From GWA2-49-15 sp964359085 (GTDB lineage: Bacteria > Bdellovibrionota > Bacteriovoracia > Bacteriovoracales > Bacteriovoracaceae), in the NCBI GenBank assembly GCA_964359085.1, contig CAYHRT010000001.1, positions 1 to 56,721 of the forward strand: DNA of 56,721 nucleotides, written 5' to 3'. The stretch's first letter is position 1. Each line of letters starts with the position of its first letter. The notes under the pieces were generated by a model, which saw only the letters and a program-made list of their open reading frames with translations, did not search any database and was not told where the DNA came from. The position numbers were made by a program, and so were the translations under genes. Below are positions 8,917-16,589 of the stretch, one piece after another.

Positions 8917-10017
8917 ATGTCCGCTGGGAGTATTAGTATTGAAGTGCCAAATTTAGGTGAATCAATCGATGAAGCAGTTATTGTCCAGTGGTTAACCAAG
9001 GAAGGTGATCCAGTTAAAAAAGGTGATGTCATTCTTGAATTGGAATCTGATAAGGCCAATGTTGAAATTCATTCCCCCGAATCTGGAATATTACACGTCA
9101 AAGCGGAAGTTGGGCGTACTGTGAAAATAGGACAGCAAGTTGGAGAAATTGGGCCCGTTTCTGAATCTTCAAATGTAAAGCCAAAGTTAGATACTAATAT
9201 TATTTCAGATAATAAATTGGCCACTCCAGAACCTAAAGCAGAAATACAAGCGAAAAAACAGTTTCTCAATGATTCCCAATGGAGCGAAGAAATTAGTCCC
9301 TTTGTTAAAACCATGGCAAAAAGATTGCTAAAAGCGCAGCAGGAGTCTGTTGCCGCGACAACTTATAATGATGTGGACATGTCAAAGATAATTTCTCTGC
9401 GAGAAAAGCTCAAGACCGAATTTCATGAGAAATATGGCGTAAAATTAGGGTTTATGCCTTTTTTCTGCGACGCTGTTGTTATGACTCTAAAAGAATTTCC
9501 AATTCTAAATGCACAAATGAATGAGCATGAAATTATCTTTAATAAAAAGGTTCATTTAGGCATTGCCATTAGTCGGGAAAAAGGTCTGGTGGTTCCCGTC
9601 ATCAATAATTCAGATGAAATGAGTTATTCCGAGTTCGAAAAAGTAATTGCACAACAAGCTGACAAGGCATCCAAAGGGAATTTGGATTTAGCAGAACTAT
9701 CTGGAGGCACATTTACAATTACTAACGGGGGAATGTTCGGGTCGTTGTTTTCAACTCCTCTCTTAAATCCTCCTCAGGTCGGCATTTTAGGCATGCATCG
9801 TATTGATTATCGTCCTGTGGCGATAAAAAATGAGAAGGAGGTATATCAACTACAAATCAGGCCAATGATGTATTTGGCGCTAACCTATGATCATCGTTTG
9901 GTTGAAGGTAAATTAGCAGTCCAATTCTTGTCACGTCTTAAAGAAAACTTAGAAAATATAGACGAAAAAAAGATTTTTCGGGAAGAAACAAAGGATCAAG
10001 CACAGGAAAAAAGTTAG
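8917..10017 (+). CDS. sucB: Dihydrolipoyllysine succinyltransferase (E2), lacking a subunit-binding domain
   Basis: A 366-residue E2. Residues 1-80 are a lipoyl domain with the lipoylated lysine K46 in ESDKANVEI. Residues about 135-366 are the catalytic CoA-acyltransferase domain ending in YDHRLVEG, with catalytic H326; the residue four places on is glutamate (E330) where E2 enzymes usually have aspartate. Between them is only a ~55-residue linker rich in Lys/Pro/Ser. The peripheral E1/E3-binding domain (normally ~35 residues with a GRI/KxDV-type end) is not visible, which accounts for the short length compared with ~405 in E. coli. It forms an operon with sucA; the E3 gene is not in this window. 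Confidence 0.93.
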   Translation: MSAGSISIEVPNLGESIDEAVIVQWLTKEGDPVKKGDVILELESDKANVEIHSPESGILHVKAEVGRTVKIGQQVGEIGPVSESSNVKPKLDTNIISDNKLATPEPKAEIQAKKQFLNDSQWSEEISPFVKTMAKRLLKAQQESVAATTYNDVDMSKIISLREKLKTEFHEKYGVKLGFMPFFCDAVVMTLKEFPILNAQMNEHEIIFNKKVHLGIAISREKGLVVPVINNSDEMSYSEFEKVIAQQADKASKGNLDLAELSGGTFTITNGGMFGSLFSTPLLNPPQVGILGMHRIDYRPVAIKNEKEVYQLQIRPMMYLALTYDHRLVEGKLAVQFLSRLKENLENIDEKKIFREETKDQAQEKS

Positions 10018-10032
10018 CGCGAAAGTTCCGGG

Positions 10033-10070
10033 TGCCTGACGCTCTACCCCTGGTACCTCGCACCACAATT
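10033..10070 (+). repeat. Short intergenic repeat, copy 1
   Basis: CCTGACGCTCTACCCC and CACCACAATT flank a 10-nt variable centre. The same arrangement, same spacing, occurs at 11010-11047. It lies 16 nt after the sucB stop. A short stem GGTGC/GCACC and TGACGC/GCGTCA can form in this copy. Confidence 0.7.
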
Positions 10071-10201
10071 GCGTCATAAAATACCATATTCACTTTGCAA
10101 TAGTGATTATAATCTAGATTTGGGTTAAAATGTTTAGAAATTGATGGAGTTATTATTTTATATCCTTGCTTTCTTAAAACAATATATGACAGGTAGGAAA
10201 T

Positions 10202-10591
10202 ATGAGAATTTTCGTATTTATTTTTTGGATAGTTTCAACATCAAATTACGCCTCTGAAATATTTAACTGTTATCAAGCAGGGAGCAACTCGATTACATAT
10301 GACCCATATTACAAACACATGTTTATCACTTCTGCCGAAATTAAAAGTGTCACCGAAAGTAAAGTTACCTTTGTTGTAAATGAAAAAAATGCCCTGCTTA
10401 AGGGAAATAATGGCAATGGTATAAAACTAACTCGTTTTGGTGAGTCATTCATAGAGGACACAGGCACTAATCTCATTTTGTGGAAGCTACTCAAAAACTC
10501 AGTAAATAAAAAGGAAACTTATCTTTTTTCAATGAAAGCATATGATTCAGCTGGCCCCTCAAGCTATACAACACTTTATAGATGTAATTAA
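10202..10591 (+). CDS. Small secreted protein, function unknown
   Basis: A 129-residue protein with a signal peptide (MRIFVFIFWIVSTSNYAS) followed by a basic/polar mature domain with two cysteines, one near each end (IFNCY and LYRCN), possibly bridged. The start is supported by AGGTAGGAA just upstream. No recognised family. It is followed after 14 nt by a second small secreted gene, and the pair is bracketed by copies of the repeat at 10033 and 11010, so the two may have arrived together. Confidence 0.7.
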   Translation: MRIFVFIFWIVSTSNYASEIFNCYQAGSNSITYDPYYKHMFITSAEIKSVTESKVTFVVNEKNALLKGNNGNGIKLTRFGESFIEDTGTNLILWKLLKNSVNKKETYLFSMKAYDSAGPSSYTTLYRCN

Positions 10592-10605
10592 TCAAAGGAA
10601 ATTGA

Positions 10606-10959
10606 ATGGCTACGAAGTTAAGACTTGTTACACTCATCTTGTTTTGGTGCTTGCCATGTGTTTGTTTTGCATCGTTAATTGATAAAATTGAGAAGAAGTG
10701 TGAAGCATCATCAATAGATAAAAATCAGATCGATTGCATCTACAAAGTTGGACATAACCTTGAGATAGAAGTGGTTGGTATCGGTGACTCTCAGGCATCA
10801 ATTGTTTTTAACAAGGTTAATGACAAGGACTACGTCGTTAAGTACCAGACATCACCAAAGTGCATGCTGGTCGGTTCAAGAAAATACCCTGACAACATTT
10901 TCATCTCGCCAAGAAGTGGAAAACTATTCTCAGATGTGACAGCTTGTCAGCTAAATTAA
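10606..10959 (+). CDS. Small secreted protein, function unknown
   Basis: A 117-residue protein with signal peptide MATKLRLVTLILFWCLPCVCFAS and a mature part of about 94 residues carrying four cysteines (KKCEAS, IDCIY, PKCML, TACQLN), enough for two disulphides. AAAGGAAA precedes the ATG. It is probably cotranscribed with the preceding small secreted gene and shares its cysteine-stabilised character, which could suit an exported protein or an inhibitor. No family recognised. Confidence 0.7.
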   Translation: MATKLRLVTLILFWCLPCVCFASLIDKIEKKCEASSIDKNQIDCIYKVGHNLEIEVVGIGDSQASIVFNKVNDKDYVVKYQTSPKCMLVGSRKYPDNIFISPRSGKLFSDVTACQLN

Positions 10960-11009
10960 TTGATGGCCATTAATTTGGATAACACAATAATTGGCACGTA
11001 AGTGCAAGA

Positions 11010-11047
11010 TACCTGACGCTCTACCCCGAGTAGCAGTCACCACAATT
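11010..11047 (+). repeat. Short intergenic repeat, copy 2
   Basis: This matches the repeat at 10033-10070 in its first 18 nt (one mismatch) and last 10 nt (identical), with a diverged 10-nt centre. Here the possible stem is GTAGC/GCTAC, different from that of copy 1. The two copies are direct repeats bracketing the two small secreted genes. Confidence 0.7.
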
Positions 11048-11166
11048 AGCTACGTTTCATTTGTGAAAGTTTAGACCAGTTTATAATCACTTTTCCTTCA
11101 TTTTAATCTTTTTTAGAGGAAAATGTGTCAAGTTTTGACAATACCTCACTCCCCAGAATTACTGCA

Positions 11167-11195
11167 TTGACTATTTACCGTATTTACGGTATTGT
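11167..11195 (+). promoter_or_regulatory. Sigma-70 promoter with embedded operator for the toxin-antitoxin pair
   Basis: TTGACT (11167-11172) and TATTGT (11190-11195) are 17 bp apart. The inverted repeat TACCGTA-TT-TACGGTA (11176-11191) fills the spacer and reaches the -10 box, so a bound repressor would block RNA polymerase. Predicted transcription start is near 11202, about 40 nt before the toxin ATG. This is the expected layout for autorepression by the antitoxin. Confidence 0.7.
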
Positions 11196-11241
11196 GCGAT
11201 ATGGACCGGTGCGTGTTCATATCGAGGGAAGGAGACCTCAA

Positions 11242-11625
11242 ATGAACGCTCAGACACTAGCTGATGAAGAATTTAGTCAGGAATTGTACAAAAAGCAAAA
11301 GATACTGGATCGGCTTAAATTTTGTATTGAGTCCGAACGATACAAGATTTGGAGGAGAAGTAAGGATGGGAAGACCAATCTCCCCCCGTTGGCGCTGAAA
11401 CCGATTTTGGGATTACCAGATGAACATACGGTTCAGAAGGTTAGAAGACAAAGTGGTGGCAATGGCTCCTACGAATGTTACGAAATGGTTTATAACGCCG
11501 TATTGTATGGCAAGGAAATGGAAATTTACTTTAAGGGATACTTTAACAAAAAAGAAACTGGTAATGGAAAACTACTGACAGTCAGTATCGAAGTTCAATC
11601 GGTGCGCGATAACAAAATTAAATAG
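11242..11625 (+). CDS. MqsR-like toxin (putative mRNA interferase)
   Basis: A 127-residue protein started at ATG 11242, which has GGAAGGAG seven nt upstream and lies just past the predicted transcription start; a longer frame from 11125 would begin upstream of the promoter. The segment from LPPLALKPILGLPD through ECYEMVYNAVLYGKEMEIYF to KLLTVSIEV matches the layout of MqsR (helix, IIGL turn, then the beta-sheet ending in a hydrophobic strand), an RNase of the RelE/MqsR fold. Toxin-first order and the following zinc-finger antitoxin fit the mqsRA arrangement. Assignment is by pattern only; cleavage activity is inferred. Confidence 0.6.
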   Translation: MNAQTLADEEFSQELYKKQKILDRLKFCIESERYKIWRRSKDGKTNLPPLALKPILGLPDEHTVQKVRRQSGGNGSYECYEMVYNAVLYGKEMEIYFKGYFNKKETGNGKLLTVSIEVQSVRDNKIK

Positions 11626-11643
11626 GGTGAAGGAATTTTGGCA

Positions 11644-12318
11644 ATGAAAGCTAAAAATGTTACAGCGTCCTGTCATACTTGCCCAGAATGTGAAGGCCGC
11701 AATGTCAAAAGTGGCCCAATCGAACTTAAATTTGATCGCCATATCTTCAAGGCCAGAACCGAAGTCTGTAGAGATTGTGGCAACTACTTGACCTCGCCTC
11801 AATTTGAAAAAAAATTGGAGGAATGGACGAAAAATCTTGGAGCCAACTTCCACCAATATCAGCCAGCCGTTTCAAAAGAAATTTATGAAGACCTTGAAAA
11901 ACTATCTCATCAGCACGGAGTCAAGCCCGCAGTTATGGCCAAAATTATCACCACTGTCTACCTGGAACGTTCAAGAACGACTGAGGGATATGCGGCCTTG
12001 AAGAAATTTATTTTTGATTCAAACACTTTTGCCAAACTAGATAGCGGTAAAAAAGAACGAATATCGATTCCTGTTAAATACGAAATCTACAAGGAGATTC
12101 AGAACTTTGCCCAGATTTGGAATCTCAAAAGCGACACTGAGGTCTTAGCTGAGGCAATCAATTTTTGTGTTGTTCTCCTTTGCCATAGCACTGCTCTCGG
12201 CGAGGAATTCAAACTTGAAATTCGCAAAATTAAAGAATTAGCTACCGTTCGAAATAGTGCCCCTCATATCAAGAAAGTCATTGAATCTGACGTACGCTAT
12301 ATTGCAAAAGCCGCTTAG
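11644..12318 (+). CDS. MqsA-like zinc-finger antitoxin with an enlarged C-terminal domain
   Basis: A 224-residue protein starting at ATG 11644 (AAGGA nine nt upstream; a TTG six nt earlier is too close to it). The N-terminus is a YgiT/MqsA-type zinc finger with CPEC (residues 13-16) and CRDCG (42-46). E. coli MqsA continues with a single HTH domain, but here about 170 residues contain two similar modules (around VSKEIYEDLEKLSHQHGV and IPVKYEIYKEIQNFAQIW), each a strand followed by two helices as in ribbon-helix-helix proteins. It probably neutralises the toxin 18 nt upstream and binds the operator at 11176. Its stop codon abuts hairpin element E2. Confidence 0.6.
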   Translation: MKAKNVTASCHTCPECEGRNVKSGPIELKFDRHIFKARTEVCRDCGNYLTSPQFEKKLEEWTKNLGANFHQYQPAVSKEIYEDLEKLSHQHGVKPAVMAKIITTVYLERSRTTEGYAALKKFIFDSNTFAKLDSGKKERISIPVKYEIYKEIQNFAQIWNLKSDTEVLAEAINFCVVLLCHSTALGEEFKLEIRKIKELATVRNSAPHIKKVIESDVRYIAKAA

Positions 12319-12496
12319 GAGTCGCGCATAAATAAATGTTACAGGTCGCGCCCAGATTTTAGTTAGATTTGAACGCGAAGATTGAGAAAAATGCGAGGAA
12401 TGGCAGGGCCATTTCGCGTATTTTTCGATTGAGAAGCGTTCAAAGATGACTGAAAGATGGGATGCGAGATGTAACATTTATTTATGCGCGACTCCT
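12317..12496. repeat. Long hairpin element E2 (180 bp, 27-bp perfect arms)
   Basis: Perfect inverted arms of 27 bp lie at 12317-12343 and 12470-12496; the flanking pair outward is T/T. The arms are unrelated to those of E1, but the 126-nt core is a clear homologue: TCGCGCCCAGATTTT start, TTTGAACGC/GCGTTCAAA helix, apical stem AATGGC (12399-12404), loop AGG, GCCATT (12408-12413), and the same GATGGGATGCGAGA end. The left arm begins inside the antitoxin stop codon and the right arm ends on the first base of the stop codon of the convergent coiled-coil gene, so it probably terminates transcription in both directions. Confidence 0.88.
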
Positions 12497-15400
12497 TAGC
12501 GCGCAGTCAGACTCAAAATATTTTCATACACCACATCATCGCCATAAAAAACTTGCAGGTTGAGCTTAAACGGCTTCTTTTTGGCCTTTGCCTTAAATTG
12601 GTAAGCAAGTTTCAATGCTACTTTTTCACCTCGGCCGATGGAATCGGTATTCAATTCTGCGCGCACGATCTTGAGCAGGCTGCCTGTCTCTTCATCATGC
12701 GAGGTCAGTTTCACGCGATAACCAGATGGCACGTTATCGCGCAAACCTGTTAACACCGTTTCAACTTCATGAATGCGATACTTCCACTTAAATGGCCAAA
12801 ATCCCCAATCGCGCCACTTCGGCTTGGCCTCAAAATTGACCGCAGCACTGATACCTGGGTTTACCTTCACTACGCCTTCGTATGCAATGGGAAGGCGCAG
12901 CTCTCGGGTCACACCATCACCGGGAACAAGCACATGACCTTTTAACCAGAATTTTTCGCCTGGAACAGCATCCTCGCCGATCTGGGCGGCCAAGACATCG
13001 TGCAGTTCAATTACGTGCTGGGAAGGAAGTTCGCGCAATTCGCTGGACTGGGCCTTCATTTCTATATTGCGACTTTTTTCTGAAATTGCTAGGCGACCTA
13101 GAGTAGGAGACAGTGCCACACCACCAGCATTGTATAAATTTATCCCAAGTGCCAGCTGTGCTCCTTGAATTGGGCCTCTGGAATCGTTGGAGATGATCAA
13201 GGCACTGTTGGCGGCCATTAGACGAACAAGGGCGTGGGTGTTAGCAAAATTTTGCGCTTGCTCGCGGCCCTTGGCAAAAGCGCGCGCCTCAGCACCGGGA
13301 AGTGTTTCTGCGAAGCCAATACGCTGCCCATCCTCCTCACCTTTAGCGCGAATTTCGCGCACACCACGTGCACGCGCTTCTGCGTATACCACCACTCGCG
13401 ATTCTTCTTTGGAGACAACAAAGAGATTGTTTTTGTTTTTGATAAAGTTTTTATCAAAATTATGGCGCCATTGCCCGGGATAGTTCAGGGTGAAATTCTG
13501 CCAATGGGCCTCGGTCGCCCCTTGGTTAAAACCGCCATTGTAGGATTCTTCGCAGGCACGCAGATAATCAGCAACTTTTTTATAGACACTGCTGCAATCA
13601 CGCCCACTAACATCGATCGGAATGACACCTGCGCCTTGGTAGGCAACTCTTGTGTCAGAAAAATTCTGACGTGGATCGCGATAGCGCTCAATGTCCTGTT
13701 CTATTTTGAGAATAACCTGATTGACTGCCGAAATAATTTCTTTGGCGGCGGCGATTTCTTCCGGTGACAACTCTGTTTCATCAGTGCTCTCAAGTAATTC
13801 TTTTGTAATAATATTTTTCTCATCATTCTTATTCATTGCTAATGCTTTCAACGTACCATTGCTTAGAACTACACGTGATCTCGGAACTGCCGCCAAAATT
13901 TCTTGCATCCGTTCGGCATAACCCATCGGAACATGGGTGCGCTCCGCCTGTTCTTCGGCCTGGCGACGTCCGAGTTCAAAACCTACCGCATAAGCTTCAT
14001 CGTAATCTACCTTGGAATTTAATCCATCGGCATAACCGGTTTCATCACCGACTAATTTTCCACGCAAGAGTCCGCGCCAACGTCCATCCAACTCGGCCGC
14101 AATCAAACCATACTTGAGACCATTGAGTTCGCCTAAGCGGCGGGCCTCGGCTTCACCCAGCGGTTTGCCTTTGCCACTGCCGACCGGCCGACCTTGCTTG
14201 AATCCAAGATCGCGAGCAGCGGCGAGATATTGTTGGTAACGATTATAGCGCTCTTGATAGGCAGCAAATTTCTCCGCAGTGATGCGCTCTACCGTTTTCG
14301 CCACTTGATCAGCGTCATTAAAAATCTTTTGCAACTGCTGCAGTTCCCCTTGGAATTGCGTCAATTCGCGCTGACGGACGGCGATTAAATTTTGAAATTG
14401 AGAAATATTCGAGCGCGACTCCCGAATCAGCGTTTCAAATTCTACGATGGCCGACTCTCTTGCGGCACGCTCCTGAATCAACTCGGCCCGTAGTGTTTCC
14501 ACTTCACGGCGAACACGTTCATTTTGCTCCAGCAGCGCCAACAGGCGCGAACGTTCATTTTCCAAGGTGCGAACAGCTTGCTGAAGTTGCGCCACTTTCT
14601 GTTCGGCGCGAACGACTTGCTCACGCGCACTTTGAACTGCTGAGGCATATTGGGAGACCTGGCGCTGTAACTCACGCACCTGATTTTGCAGTTGAACTAA
14701 AAACTCGCGCAATTGACCGAGACGTACTTCCATCTGGCGGGTGCGCGCTTCCGATTGAGCGAGTGTGCGCGCCATTTCTCGTACCCGTTCCTCCGTTTGA
14801 AGAACAGCTTGGGTGGCATGCTGTGATTCCACTTCTCGCTGTTGTAAGCGTCTGCCGCTCTCCTGCACTTCCTGCGCCACGCTGTTTCTTCGTACTTCTC
14901 CTTCTCGTATATTTTGTTCTGCGCGAGTCACTTCTGCTTGCCCTCGCGCCACACTCTGCTGGGCCCGCGCGATTGCACTATTGGCCTCTGTGAGACTGCG
15001 CTCAACTTGTTGCAACTCTGCAAGCAAGGTCGGACGACGCGTCTCAAGCTCGCGCTTTTGCCCTTCAAGTTTAGCACGCTCTTGCGCCAAAGAATTCAAT
15101 TCTTGCTGAACTCCACCAAGCTGCTTATTGGCCTCTCCGTGCGCCTGCCTTTTAAGCGCCAGTGCTTCTCTTAAGCCACGTACTTCGGCCTGCAAGCGTT
15201 CATTGTCTGCCCGCAAGGCGCGAATTTTGGCCTGGACCTCGGGAGTTTGTTCTCCCTGAGATAACTCTTTAAGCAGTTCGGCGTTTCTTTTCATGGTGGC
15301 CATCAAAGGTTCCATGACATTTTGACCTAAACGAATTTCTTCCGCCAAACTTGCAATCTGTGCTTGCAGTTCTCTTTCACGCCCTTTTAACTGGCGTTCA

Positions 15401-16347
15401 TGCTCTGGCAGGCGCGCCAGGGTTTCGGCGATTTGTCGTATTTGCCCATCGAGACCCGACAGTTGTGTGTTAATATTTTGCTTTTGCCGCTCGAGTTCAC
15501 GCACCTGATTCTGGCTGGCCAGTAATTCTTGCTTCGATGTTTCCCACTGAGCGCGAGCGCGCTCTAGCGCCTCTCTTGCTGGCGCAATTTCTTGCTCAAT
15601 TTGCCTCAGGCGCGCCTCATTTTGGGCGTGCAACTGGCGCTGTTGCTGAAGCATGGCCTTAAGTTGTCGATCTTGCTCGCGCAACCCGATCAAAGTATTT
15701 TCCAGGGCACTTCGCTCACGTGCCAGTTGCTCAAGCTCGCGCAGGAGCTGCTGGCGCTCGGCAATTAGATTGGCCTCATCGCTGCGAGTTTGGCGCAACT
15801 GCCCTTCCTTTGCATGCAGCTCGCCTTGGGCCAGGGCCTCTGCCCGCTCCACCTGGCGCAGCTCTTCGCGCTCCCGTTCTAACCGCTCAATTTCCCGTTG
15901 TAGATTGAGGCCCTCTGCCTCAAGACGGGTACGGATGTCTCTTTCACTATTTTGCAAACGCCCCTGCTCCACTATTAAATTGCTTAAACGGCCCTCGGCG
16001 CGTGGGATTTCCTCTCTAAGTCGCTGAATCTGGCCGCGATGATTGGCAATTTCGTTCTCGGAGTGGGTGATGGTTTGTTGGTTTGCCTGAATCGCCTCAT
16101 GATGGGAGCGAAGTTCCCCTTGGTGATGACTGATCTGACCTTCTTTGGAGCGAACATTCGCCAGCGCCTCATTGGCATCTTCACGTTTGTCGTCCGAAAT
16201 CGCTTTGGCCGCCAAATAGCGCTGATAATAAGTATCTTTATCAATCTCATCGGGAAGGGCACCAAAGGCCTTGCCTAAGAATAGGATTGTGAGGCCCAGC
16301 ATGGCCAAAATAAAGAAATGAAAGCGCAAATTATTTATCGCCGACAT
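12496..16347 (-). CDS. Giant exported coiled-coil protein
   Basis: A 1283-residue protein with an N-terminal membrane/signal segment (about residues 9-30). Residues about 50-710 are almost continuous heptad coiled coil rich in Glu/Gln/Arg/Leu. Then follow two zones of GxxxG-type repeats (GFKQGRPVG, GYADGLN, YAVGFELGRRQ near 730-830; GVREIRAKGEEDGQRIGFAE near 1010) reminiscent of Yae1-like repeat proteins, and a C-terminal ~200-residue beta-rich domain (WFWPFKWKYR region). It is likely a long periplasmic rod or envelope-spanning filament. Numerous long antisense frames across it are composition artefacts of the Gln/Glu/Arg repeats. Monocistronic, ending in E2. Confidence 0.8.
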   Translation of the reverse strand: MSAINNLRFHFFILAMLGLTILFLGKAFGALPDEIDKDTYYQRYLAAKAISDDKREDANEALANVRSKEGQISHHQGELRSHHEAIQANQQTITHSENEIANHRGQIQRLREEIPRAEGRLSNLIVEQGRLQNSERDIRTRLEAEGLNLQREIERLEREREELRQVERAEALAQGELHAKEGQLRQTRSDEANLIAERQQLLRELEQLARERSALENTLIGLREQDRQLKAMLQQQRQLHAQNEARLRQIEQEIAPAREALERARAQWETSKQELLASQNQVRELERQKQNINTQLSGLDGQIRQIAETLARLPEHERQLKGRERELQAQIASLAEEIRLGQNVMEPLMATMKRNAELLKELSQGEQTPEVQAKIRALRADNERLQAEVRGLREALALKRQAHGEANKQLGGVQQELNSLAQERAKLEGQKRELETRRPTLLAELQQVERSLTEANSAIARAQQSVARGQAEVTRAEQNIREGEVRRNSVAQEVQESGRRLQQREVESQHATQAVLQTEERVREMARTLAQSEARTRQMEVRLGQLREFLVQLQNQVRELQRQVSQYASAVQSAREQVVRAEQKVAQLQQAVRTLENERSRLLALLEQNERVRREVETLRAELIQERAARESAIVEFETLIRESRSNISQFQNLIAVRQRELTQFQGELQQLQKIFNDADQVAKTVERITAEKFAAYQERYNRYQQYLAAARDLGFKQGRPVGSGKGKPLGEAEARRLGELNGLKYGLIAAELDGRWRGLLRGKLVGDETGYADGLNSKVDYDEAYAVGFELGRRQAEEQAERTHVPMGYAERMQEILAAVPRSRVVLSNGTLKALAMNKNDEKNIITKELLESTDETELSPEEIAAAKEIISAVNQVILKIEQDIERYRDPRQNFSDTRVAYQGAGVIPIDVSGRDCSSVYKKVADYLRACEESYNGGFNQGATEAHWQNFTLNYPGQWRHNFDKNFIKNKNNLFVVSKEESRVVVYAEARARGVREIRAKGEEDGQRIGFAETLPGAEARAFAKGREQAQNFANTHALVRLMAANSALIISNDSRGPIQGAQLALGINLYNAGGVALSPTLGRLAISEKSRNIEMKAQSSELRELPSQHVIELHDVLAAQIGEDAVPGEKFWLKGHVLVPGDGVTRELRLPIAYEGVVKVNPGISAAVNFEAKPKWRDWGFWPFKWKYRIHEVETVLTGLRDNVPSGYRVKLTSHDEETGSLLKIVRAELNTDSIGRGEKVALKLAYQFKAKAKKKPFKLNLQVFYGDDVVYENILSLTAR

Positions 16348-16450
16348 AGATCACTCCCTTCATCGTTCAGTCGGCACCCAAATTGCCTACATCGGCACAA
16401 TTCGTAAAGCCCTTTGCTTACACCACAGTAAGAAACTGCGCCACATGGAG

Positions 16451-16496
16451 CAGTCCCGAACCTGGATTTAATCTTGATTTAATCCGGGCCTCACTG
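16451..16496. promoter_or_regulatory. Imperfect inverted repeat in divergent intergenic region
   Basis: In the 242-nt gap between the coiled-coil gene and the secreted gene at 16590, CAGT...ACTG encloses GGATTTAATC, TT and GATTTAATCC with a CC/GG base. It could be an operator or leader hairpin serving one or both divergent genes. No clear sigma-70 boxes were found beside it. Confidence 0.3.
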
Positions 16497-16589
16497 TTAT
16501 GAACTGTAAAAAATTCATCGTTGGTCCTTTTGGATACTGCTTATCCTTTGTTTTTAGTAGGATTCGGTGCTTTTTACAAAGGGGTGTGC

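Noticed and set aside
10991..11006. TTGGCACGTAAGTGCA, a possible sigma-54 promoter
   Set aside because: The spacing between the GG and GC elements is 9 nt, one short of the invariant spacing. The sequence is better read as a GCAC-GTAA-GTGC tetraloop hairpin.
12480..16280. Several long plus-strand frames opposite the coiled-coil gene
   Set aside because: They mirror its Glu/Gln/Arg/Leu codon composition, lack ribosome binding sites, and encode Arg/Ser/Cys-rich sequence without signal peptides or motifs.
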